This document shows, piece after piece, positions 1 through 8,425 of a stretch of 64,000 bases of DNA (position 1 is its first letter; every line of letters starts with the position of its first letter). Where the stretch lies: assembly GCF_004770615.1 (NCBI RefSeq), contig NZ_RQER01000001.1, positions 1 through 64,000 of the forward strand, in the 5' to 3' direction. The notes under the pieces were generated by a model. It worked only from the letters and a program-made list of their open reading frames with translations. It ran no database searches and had not been told where the DNA came from. The position numbers and the translations under genes were made by a program. Source of the stretch: Leptospira langatensis. Lineage in GTDB: Bacteria; Spirochaetota; Leptospiria; Leptospirales; Leptospiraceae.

Positions 1-38
1 CATTCCAGTTATTAAGTGCAAATAGAACGCAAAAATTC

Positions 39-67
39 AAAAGCCAGGTTACACACCTGGCTTTTTT
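39..67. terminator. Rho-independent terminator, probably bidirectional
   Basis: A ten-base-pair stem (AAAAGCCAGG, positions 39-48, with CCTGGCTTTT, 56-65) closes a seven-base loop. T-runs follow on both strands: TTTTTTG on plus, TTTTGAATTTTT on minus. It lies downstream of the minus-strand PilZ-methyltransferase gene and would also stop a plus-strand gene entering from outside the window. Confidence 0.8.
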
Positions 68-170
68 GTTTTTACTTTAAAGTTCCGCAAATAAATTCCT
101 TTGGCGAATTTAGAAACCTTTTCTTAAGAAAATACCCGCCACTAAAACGAGACGAGCCCCTTGCCCCTTT

Positions 171-1688
171 CTAAGAGATCGCACTCGCATCATCGACTTT
201 TTCTATCTTTCGGATAAGTCCGTTCTCTTGTTTGAGATCCTTCGCCTTGGTTAGATAGAAAAACTTTTGAGGGAATACGTCGTCTATAACTCCCACAGTT
301 TTCGGACCTTGTATGGAATCGGCAAATTTCGTTAGTTCTTCGTCGCTCCTATAGATCAGGCTCCAATCCATGACTTCCATGATACCGATCTCGTCGGAGG
401 CGTCGGAAAAATTTCCCAGAAAGATCTCGCCGTTTGGATCCAGGAGGGAATAAAGATGAGAACAGATCTTTTGAGCGGTTTTCATCTTTATATAGTCGAA
501 GAGGCCGGCAGAATAGATCATATCGATACCTGTTTGATCCACGTATTTACCAGGGTTCGCTGCAAATCTAGCGATCTCCACATTCAAGCAATGAAAATCC
601 ACTTGTTTATGATTCTTTAATAAAGCGATCCGGATGCCATGCTTCGCCTCTGTGATCGCCCTTGGATCCTGGTCTAAGAGATAGATCGTTAATTTATCCA
701 ACAGCTGTTGATCGGCATCATTGATGAGAGTCACCATTTCTCTTGCAGGACCGCAAGCTACCGATAATACGCAGAGCCTTCCTTCCTTCTTTTTGAGTCG
801 GTCCAGAATGGTCCGATAAAAGAAATTCTGTCTATGGAATACTGCCTGAGCCGATTTCAGATTCAAGGTGCATTTGTGAAGGCTCTTACCTAATAGATTT
901 GTTCCTTCGTTCGTATCCCTATAAATTGCATCCATCATTTCGAAATCGCCTGCGTAACCGAGAGGCTTGGTAGTCGCCCGCTTGACGAATGGATCCAGAA
1001 ATAGATAGCATTGCAACTCTTCCCTAAGATAGGAGAAATTGTATTCTATCTCGGAAGGATTAAGTTCGTGATACAGTTCGTTCGTCTTTTCCTTTAAGAA
1101 ATTATAAATAGGACCGAGAAGAAGGAATACGGAATGATAGATCTCTTCTTTTAGATTATAGCCCACTGCGTATTCATAATCGTTTAAGCTGGATTCCAAT
1201 TGAGAGAGAAGGGGTTGTATGCTTTGGATCTTTTCCTTAGTTTGGAATACGATCGATAGTGCTTTTTGGTGGGGAGTCTTAGGTTCTGCGGACTCTACTC
1301 GAACCTTGATCCCGGTCAAGGTATTATGGATAGCCCGGAACAGATCCAAATGGATCGGCTCGTCGAATTGGATCCCGTACTCCCATCCTTTTTCGGATCT
1401 CTTTTCCCAACGAATAACACCGCGTAACTTACGACTGTACTGCAATACATCTGTAAAAATGCTCATGCCCAGAACTGCTCCAAGGCTGGGAGAGGCCATG
1501 ATCCGCTCATCACATACGATCCTTGTTCCATACTTGGAAATGTCGCCTAAGAGGGCTTCGATGGTTTTGCTCTCGCCGTTTACGGAATGGATCCGATAAA
1601 GGCAACGATAGGTCGGAACGAAAACTTCCTCTTTCGGGATGAGTTTTTCTGAGTTTCTGTCAATTTGATTGGATGAGGTCTTTTCCAT
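171..1688 (-). CDS. PilZ domain fused to a class I SAM-dependent methyltransferase
   Basis: A 505-residue protein with two recognisable parts. The N-terminus (about residues 20-130) is a PilZ domain with both c-di-GMP contact motifs intact: RxxxR at 28-32 (RCLYR) and DxSxxG at 49-54 (DISKYG). The C-terminal half (about 230-490) is a Rossmann methyltransferase with the glycine motif SVACGPAREM at 309-318 and an acidic strand end LLDQD at 337-341. It resembles methyltransferases annotated as making 3-hydroxypalmitate methyl ester-type factors, but the substrate cannot be read from sequence. The start overlaps the end of the upstream PP2C gene by 29 bases, so the two are co-transcribed and probably translationally coupled. 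I infer a cytoplasmic enzyme whose activity responds to c-di-GMP. Confidence 0.8.
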   Translation of the reverse strand: MEKTSSNQIDRNSEKLIPKEEVFVPTYRCLYRIHSVNGESKTIEALLGDISKYGTRIVCDERIMASPSLGAVLGMSIFTDVLQYSRKLRGVIRWEKRSEKGWEYGIQFDEPIHLDLFRAIHNTLTGIKVRVESAEPKTPHQKALSIVFQTKEKIQSIQPLLSQLESSLNDYEYAVGYNLKEEIYHSVFLLLGPIYNFLKEKTNELYHELNPSEIEYNFSYLREELQCYLFLDPFVKRATTKPLGYAGDFEMMDAIYRDTNEGTNLLGKSLHKCTLNLKSAQAVFHRQNFFYRTILDRLKKKEGRLCVLSVACGPAREMVTLINDADQQLLDKLTIYLLDQDPRAITEAKHGIRIALLKNHKQVDFHCLNVEIARFAANPGKYVDQTGIDMIYSAGLFDYIKMKTAQKICSHLYSLLDPNGEIFLGNFSDASDEIGIMEVMDWSLIYRSDEELTKFADSIQGPKTVGVIDDVFPQKFFYLTKAKDLKQENGLIRKIEKVDDASAIS

Positions 1689-3528
1689 TATGATTTTTTA
1701 ATTTCCCTAAAAGATTGATCGCTACTTGATTCTCCGGCTCGAAGGCGAATACTTCCTTTAAGAGAAGCTCCGCTCTTTTTTTGTTTCCTAACCTGCGATA
1801 CGAGTCGGAAAGCACGAGTAGATTGTTCACATGATCGGGTTGTCGATAACGGAAACGCTCTCCTTGTTCTACGGACTCGCGATAGTCTTTGTGTTTGTTG
1901 AAATATTTTGCTAAAAAATAGAAGTAACTACTTTCTCCGGGATACAACTCTACCAGTTGCGTTGCGGCGCGGATGCATTCTTCCACATCTCCGCTTTTTA
2001 CGGAGGCAGAAACCATTCTCTTTAATGCCTCAAGCTCTTCCGTCTTCTCTACTCCGTTTTCATTCGTATGGAATCCGTTCCAATTGGGAGATCCGCCGGA
2101 ACTTTCGATCGACTCCTTAGTTTTCTTGGAAGGATTGTAGGAAATTTGCACAAGAGAAAGATCATCGATAATATCGCCCGATTCTTTGAGAGTCTCCACA
2201 ATTCCCTTTAACTCTCCTTTTCCCTTCTCTACTACGTTTAAGAAGAAGTTCTCGTCTTCCACCATGGTCTTTCCTCCGATATTGGGATCGAAGACCATAA
2301 GATCCTCTCTTCCATCCGAACCTAAGAGAAGTTTATCTCCGGGAAGAAGCTGGAATAGACTTACGAAGAAGCGACTCTTGATCTCCAACATACCGATCTT
2401 TCTGAAATACATTTGTGAATCGATAAAGCTCGCGTTTCCCTCCCTGTACAAAACGGGAAAAGGATGCTCCGCGTTGATATAATAAACCAGCCCAGTTTCC
2501 TCGTCTATGAGCCCGATGATTAAAGAGATCATCATTGCACCGTCGAAACTCTCGAAAGTCTTCTGAAGTTCGATTACTGCATTTCTTAGCCATCTTTCCG
2601 GATATTGGTTCCGGTTCGCTTCTAGCATCTTGGTCCTTTGGATCATCGCATGGAACACCGCTCCGAACACGATGGCTCCTCCCGCTCCTTGTAAGGATTT
2701 GCCCATGGCGTCCGCATTCACAAAGACTACGTACCTTCTACCCTTTAGGGTGATTACGTTGGAGACACTGATATCTCCCCCGATCTCCTGGGTCCAATTC
2801 TTGAAGGTGAATTTCTTTTTTTGGCTAGTGAAGAAGTTTACAGGAACGATCTCGCTTTTGGATAAATTCAAACTCAATGGCTGCAATACGAGAGAGGTCA
2901 GAAAATAATCCCCATCCTGTTGGGACTTCAGAGTACTGATCACATCCATCTTCTCGAACTCAGATTTGGTGAGTGAGAACTTAAAATGAGCGATGGTGAC
3001 CGATATGATCATTGTCCCCACTAAGAAGTATAGATTATTGATAATGGAGATCAGCTTATAGTCGTTATCGAAGATGAGATTCACGATCAGATATTGTAGA
3101 AGGATGATCGAGCTATTCAAGGCTCCCTTTATAGCGTTCCAAGGAAGAAATAGATTCACAGCAATCAGGACAAGATTCAATCCGGCGTAATAAGAGGACT
3201 CGAAACCTCCGAGTCGGGTAGTCATCAGAGTGATGATCCCTCCCACAACGAAGGTAAACACATAAGCGTGGATCGTATTCCAAGGATTCGGACTGGAAAG
3301 ACGAAGTATACAATACTGGATCAAAACAAAAACGGATGCGAAGGCTCTCAAGGTAAGAAAGTATCCCAGGTTCTCATCCAGATATTCCTTAGGAATAATG
3401 AAATAATCCAGTCCTCCGAACAAGGGGACTAGAGTGAATCCCAATATGCAGACGGTTTGGATCCATTTCTTTTCGAGGGCCCAAACGAATCGGCGAAAAC
3501 TTTGCTCCTGATCGATCATCGATAGCAA
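1660..3528 (-). CDS. Membrane-anchored SpoIIE-type PP2C phosphatase with C-terminal TPRs
   Basis: A 622-residue protein. Residues about 22-185 contain roughly six hydrophobic helices. A SpoIIE/PP2C phosphatase domain follows (about 200-465), with metal-binding signatures GGD at 250-252, NADAMGK at 271-277 and a later GSDGR. Residues about 500-610 form TPR-like helices. The family removes phosphate from Ser/Thr, often on anti-sigma-factor antagonists, so a partner-switching role is possible; no anti-sigma or STAS gene is adjacent. It shares its architecture and the motifs QQDGDYFLTSL and DAMGKSxQGAGG with the 993-residue protein at 8426-11407, so the two are paralogues. It is the first gene of a two-gene operon with the PilZ-methyltransferase. 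Confidence 0.85.
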   Translation of the reverse strand: MLSMIDQEQSFRRFVWALEKKWIQTVCILGFTLVPLFGGLDYFIIPKEYLDENLGYFLTLRAFASVFVLIQYCILRLSSPNPWNTIHAYVFTFVVGGIITLMTTRLGGFESSYYAGLNLVLIAVNLFLPWNAIKGALNSSIILLQYLIVNLIFDNDYKLISIINNLYFLVGTMIISVTIAHFKFSLTKSEFEKMDVISTLKSQQDGDYFLTSLVLQPLSLNLSKSEIVPVNFFTSQKKKFTFKNWTQEIGGDISVSNVITLKGRRYVVFVNADAMGKSLQGAGGAIVFGAVFHAMIQRTKMLEANRNQYPERWLRNAVIELQKTFESFDGAMMISLIIGLIDEETGLVYYINAEHPFPVLYREGNASFIDSQMYFRKIGMLEIKSRFFVSLFQLLPGDKLLLGSDGREDLMVFDPNIGGKTMVEDENFFLNVVEKGKGELKGIVETLKESGDIIDDLSLVQISYNPSKKTKESIESSGGSPNWNGFHTNENGVEKTEELEALKRMVSASVKSGDVEECIRAATQLVELYPGESSYFYFLAKYFNKHKDYRESVEQGERFRYRQPDHVNNLLVLSDSYRRLGNKKRAELLLKEVFAFEPENQVAINLLGKLKNHNGKDLIQSN

Positions 3529-3953
3529 CCTTAGAAACCTACGGGTTATGTTTTGGGGAATTTCGAAAGCGGAAACGCAAGCATAACGGGCGATATACTT
3601 TCGAAATATTCGAGAAAGAATATGGATCGGAATGGTTTGGTCAATAAATATTTTATATAAGTGTGTATATTTATTTCCTGACGTTTGCGTTGGTTATGCG
3701 ACTCTCTGTATGGTATCCTCTTTCGGGTAACGTTTTATTTTTGAGCAGTGCAAAAAACTTTAGAAACTTCGAATGTTGTTTTTGTGTGCTGCGAAATAAA
3801 AATAGATTAGTGCTCCGCGTAAAGATGCATATTACAATGCGGAATCTATATTCCGGAATAATTCGGTAGGATTTTCTAGTGAATCAGGCAAATGCGGGAT
3901 TTGGTCCAATGCTGATTTCGAGATGCTACCCTGAATAGGCTGGATCGTTAGGA
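3529..3953. other. Intergenic region, no supported gene
   Basis: AT-rich sequence between the PP2C gene start and the terminator of the next gene. A short inverted repeat, TCGAA-ATA-TTCGA at 3601-3613, lies about 75 bases upstream of the PP2C start and could be an operator. A 68-codon plus-strand reading frame at 3663-3869 has no ribosome binding site or recognisable protein and is not called. Confidence 0.4.
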
Positions 3954-3986
3954 ACAAAAGCTCTCTCCTTCGGGAAAAGAGAGAGC
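3954..3986 (-). terminator. Rho-independent terminator of the PF10118 gene
   Basis: GCTCTCTC (3960-3967) pairs with GAGAGAGC (3979-3986) around an 11-base loop. On the minus strand the stem is followed by TTTTGTT. It lies 45 bases beyond the stop codon of the gene at 4031-4888. Confidence 0.75.
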
Positions 3987-4030
3987 CTTGCCTTGCACCA
4001 AGAAAGTTCTTTGAATTCTTCTTTGGTATC

Positions 4031-4888
4031 TTAGTAAGCGGAAGACGCTACTATAGTTGAGAACTTAGCGATCAATGCCTGATCGTCTTCGTTATTCGGA
4101 TGGAATCCCCAATAATAATATTCTAATATATAGAATATCACTGCCCAAGTGAACCCCGGAGAGCCGAAGAAGAATCGGATGTCCCGAACGATCTGTTTCG
4201 GATTCGGGAATCCAAAATAGAATAATGCTCTCACTGTTCCTACGACTGCCAAGAGTCCTAGGAGTTGCACTGCGATCGTCATTCCAAAGATCCTAGTGAA
4301 GTATCCTCCACCAGATTTCTGATATACGTCGAAGGCAACTGCCTTGTGCTCTAATTCTTCGAGAGAATGCCATTCTATGATCTTCCAGGTGATCGGATCG
4401 ATCCAGGCTACTTTTTCTGGGGGAAGGGAGAGTAAGAATCTGCCGAGAGTCGCCGTAAAGTGTTCTGCTGCCGCAGTGATCGAAAGTGCTAATCTCTTTC
4501 CCCAGACAGGGAATAATTTCAGGATATTCTTTTCTAGGATATCGAAGAAGAGCCAGCAGAACATTTTCTCATGACTGCGAAAATCGAGTCCTATCTCTAC
4601 AAATCTTTCGTTCAATTTATCATGAACGTTTCCGTGGACCGCTTCCTGTCCTGCAAAGGCCTTGATCTCACTTCTCAGGGTTTCGTCTTGGATCTCGTTT
4701 TGAAATGCTTTCACGGAGCGTATAAAGAATCTTTCTCCTTCCGGAAAGAGAACGCTTAAGCTAGAGAGAAACGCGGTGAAGAATGGGATCTTCTTTCCGA
4801 AGCCGCTCTCTCTTTTGATCTTTTCTAATGGAAATTTCGGTTTGCGGATCTGTGGATGGATGCGCTCAGACACGATTGTTTGGCCCAT
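4031..4888 (-). CDS. Predicted metal-dependent hydrolase, PF10118 family (ferritin-like di-iron fold)
   Basis: A 285-residue protein with the family's spaced Glu/His signatures: EGERFF, QEAVHG, AEHFTA and WHSLEELEHK. These are consistent with a carboxylate-bridged di-iron centre in a four-helix bundle. A hydrophobic stretch near residues 205-230 suggests membrane association. The family is called 'metal-dependent hydrolase' in databases, but the reaction is not established and an oxygenase-type chemistry is equally plausible. It is a single-gene unit with its own terminator. A 28-base inverted repeat at 5052-5079 lies about 165 bases upstream. Confidence 0.75.
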   Translation of the reverse strand: MGQTIVSERIHPQIRKPKFPLEKIKRESGFGKKIPFFTAFLSSLSVLFPEGERFFIRSVKAFQNEIQDETLRSEIKAFAGQEAVHGNVHDKLNERFVEIGLDFRSHEKMFCWLFFDILEKNILKLFPVWGKRLALSITAAAEHFTATLGRFLLSLPPEKVAWIDPITWKIIEWHSLEELEHKAVAFDVYQKSGGGYFTRIFGMTIAVQLLGLLAVVGTVRALFYFGFPNPKQIVRDIRFFFGSPGFTWAVIFYILEYYYWGFHPNNEDDQALIAKFSTIVASSAY

Positions 4889-5326
4889 AAGACTCTCCTA
4901 AATTGGATCGGTTATTTTCATTTTCCGATTTCTATTTTCCCATCCTTTGGATTTTCACTGCTCATTAGGAAATTCGAATCGTGCTCTGTATTTCTATTGC
5001 ATTTCGATCTTTTGGGATCCCGCCCTCTTACATCATGTGGGAACTCAATTTGATCATTGTAACGAATGCTACAATGATCGGTCAATTTTAATTTTCCGCG
5101 TTAGGGAGCCGGAAAGCGCGAAGCGTCCCGAAGGGATGAGGGCGAATGCCCGAACTTGGAGGCGCCCGACCCGCACGTTGTTACGTTTATTCTTACTTTA
5201 TAGGCGGTTTGTGTGCGGGGAACGCCCAAACCTTTTTGCAGAAAGGGGCCCATATAATGTAATATTTGCGAAACGTTTTTTAGGATATATATAGGAACGA
5301 AGTTTGTCTAAAAAGCCGGTGCTTGC
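4889..5326. other. Intergenic region between divergent genes
   Basis: Holds a strong inverted repeat at 5052-5079 and a single copy of CATGTGGGAACTC at 5034-5046. That 13-mer also occurs at the ends of the two larger repeats near 20 kb and 22.7 kb. Positions 5100-5175 are GC-rich with short repeated GAAGCG/GAAGGG-like words. No gene is supported here. Confidence 0.5.
5052..5079. promoter_or_regulatory. Inverted repeat, candidate operator
   Basis: GATCATTGTA (5052-5061) and TACAATGATC (5070-5079) are perfect ten-base inverted arms separated by eight bases. The size and symmetry fit a dimeric repressor site such as that of a TetR-family protein. It lies between the divergent PF10118 gene and beta-lactamase-fold gene, so it could control either. 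No cognate regulator is encoded next to it. Confidence 0.5.
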
Positions 5327-6418
5327 ATGAGAGTTTTCCTCTTTTCGTTCTTATTCGGTTTTCTATTCCTTTCCTGCGGAAGGGAGACATTGCCTTATTC
5401 CACAAAGTTCCTGGAAACAGGAGAAGGAAGTCTTCATTCGTTGGCAAGATGGAGTACCGAGGAACTGTTTCGAGAGAGCAAAGGCAGGGTCCGGACAAAC
5501 GCGATCTTGGTTTTGCATAAGGGGAAGATCCGAATGGAGGCTTACTTTTCAGAATTCGGACCGGAGACCCTGCATCCTACTTGGTCTATTAGCAAATTCT
5601 TATTGAATGGAGCCTTGGCTGAAGCAATCGCTTCCGGAAAAATGGAATTAGACGGATCGGTCGTGGATTATTTAAAAGATCCTAATGTATCTTTTCGGAA
5701 GGATCTGAAAGTGAAAGATCTTCTCTTCTTCGCTTCGGGACTGGATTGGAAGGAGAGATACGAATGGGCGCCCTTGGATTCGGATATTTTAGAGATCCTT
5801 TACGGAGACGCTCGCTCCGATATTGCCCGATACATTTCTAAATTAGGTTTTTCTTATGAGCCAGGGGAGCATGTTGCTTATTCCAGCGGGGATTCCAATC
5901 TTTTGTCCGCGGTTCTCACGCGGATTGTCGGTAAGGATTACTCGGACAAATATCTTCGTTCCGTGGGAATTCATTCTTTTGTTTGGGAGACGGATGGGAA
6001 GGAAGTACCGATCGCTTCTTCGTATGCATATCTATCCGCGAGGGATCTGGCCCATTTGGGCGAGTTTTATATCCGAGAGGGTTGGGGACAACATCCTTCC
6101 GGTCTTTTTCCGAAGGATTGGATTGCGGATACGTTCCGTGTGCATGATCCTAGGAAGCATAGGCCTTGGTATTTGAGTTGGTTGCCCTTTCCTCCTATGG
6201 GTGGGCATGTGTATGTGAACCGTTTCGACTCGGTAACGGATAAGTTGTTCTTTGCGAATCTATCTGCCGATGCTTTTTTCGCATCCGGGCATTGGGGACA
6301 GTATATGGTTGTGGACCCTAAGTTAGATCTAGTCGTTGTGCGTTTTGGGAACGATAGGGGAGGGAAGTTCCCGATGAAGGATTTTATCGATCGACTATTG
6401 CCAGGATTAGAAGAATGA
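5327..6418 (+). CDS. Lipoprotein of the serine beta-lactamase/DD-peptidase fold (PF00144)
   Basis: A 363-residue protein with a hydrophobic signal and a lipobox ending at Cys17 (FLFLSC). It keeps the three active-site motifs of the class C beta-lactamase/esterase family: S87-x-x-K90 (SISK), Y185-x-S187 (YSS) and H322-x-G324 (HWG). These motifs are typical of esterase or peptidase members such as EstB-like proteins, so clinical beta-lactamase activity should not be assumed. It should sit on the outer or inner membrane, facing the periplasm or surface. The stop codon overlaps the start of the next gene by four bases (ATGA), so the two form one operon. Confidence 0.8.
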   Translation: MRVFLFSFLFGFLFLSCGRETLPYSTKFLETGEGSLHSLARWSTEELFRESKGRVRTNAILVLHKGKIRMEAYFSEFGPETLHPTWSISKFLLNGALAEAIASGKMELDGSVVDYLKDPNVSFRKDLKVKDLLFFASGLDWKERYEWAPLDSDILEILYGDARSDIARYISKLGFSYEPGEHVAYSSGDSNLLSAVLTRIVGKDYSDKYLRSVGIHSFVWETDGKEVPIASSYAYLSARDLAHLGEFYIREGWGQHPSGLFPKDWIADTFRVHDPRKHRPWYLSWLPFPPMGGHVYVNRFDSVTDKLFFANLSADAFFASGHWGQYMVVDPKLDLVVVRFGNDRGGKFPMKDFIDRLLPGLEE

Positions 6419-6762
6419 GAAATCGATCCGCTTTTGGCATGGGAAAGTTCTTTAAGATCGTATTGATTACGTTTTCCTTATTCTTGATCATAGGTCTGAT
6501 CCTGTTTGCGATCTTCAAATTCAGATTACTTCCGGATCCTTTGGCAAGGATCTATCCTTCTTTTGCTGCGAAAGAAGGATGTTCCTGTTTGTTTGTGGTC
6601 AAGGGCTCGGAAGAGTATTGCAAGGATTATGTTCGTCAGTTCTTCTTCCCGGATGAATGGATCCAAGGAGAAGATTCTTTAGAAGTTAGATTTTCCTCTT
6701 ATTTTTCGGAATGGAAGGCCAAAGCGATTTTTCGGAACTCCAAGGGCTGTCGTTTAGAATAG
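6415..6762 (+). CDS. Small single-pass membrane protein, unknown function
   Basis: A 115-residue protein with one N-terminal transmembrane helix (about 12-35) and a periplasmic-type domain containing three clustered cysteines (GCSC and EYC near residues 55-70) plus one near the C-terminus (GCRLE). The even number of cysteines outside the membrane suggests disulfides. I do not recognise the family. Its ATGA overlap with the beta-lactamase-fold lipoprotein gene argues for translational coupling and a shared task. Confidence 0.65.
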   Translation: MRNRSAFGMGKFFKIVLITFSLFLIIGLILFAIFKFRLLPDPLARIYPSFAAKEGCSCLFVVKGSEEYCKDYVRQFFFPDEWIQGEDSLEVRFSSYFSEWKAKAIFRNSKGCRLE

Positions 6763-6857
6763 CTGAGACCTTTCAGCTCTTTCGGTCAGTAATCATTTTT
6801 GAGTGAAATCTGAGGCTGTTTTTAAACTCTGGTCCTATTGTTTAAAGAGCCGCCGCA

Positions 6858-8354
<1,497 letters not shown>

Positions 8355-8370
8355 GTTTCTCGAATATTCT

Positions 8371-8390
8371 TATAATTTTAGTAAATTATA
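8371..8390. terminator. Weak AT-rich hairpin between convergent genes
   Basis: TATAATTT (8371-8378) pairs with AAATTATA (8383-8390) around a four-base loop. It lies between the ABC-F gene and the convergent PP2C gene. The stem is all A/T and no clear T-tract follows, so a terminator role is uncertain. Confidence 0.3.
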
Positions 8391-8425
8391 GATCCTGAGG
8401 CTATGGAAGATAGAGAAGGAATTCC

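Noticed and set aside
3663..3869. 68-codon plus-strand frame
   Set aside because: No ribosome binding site or known domain, and biased composition typical of AT-rich intergenic DNA.
5327..6418. Antibiotic resistance beta-lactamase
   Set aside because: The motifs are those of the wide class C/esterase/DD-peptidase fold with YSS in place of YAN; resistance cannot be claimed from this.
6761..6778. Terminator after the small membrane protein gene
   Set aside because: A six-base stem AGCTGA/TCAGCT overlaps the stop codon and no T-tract follows; too weak to call.
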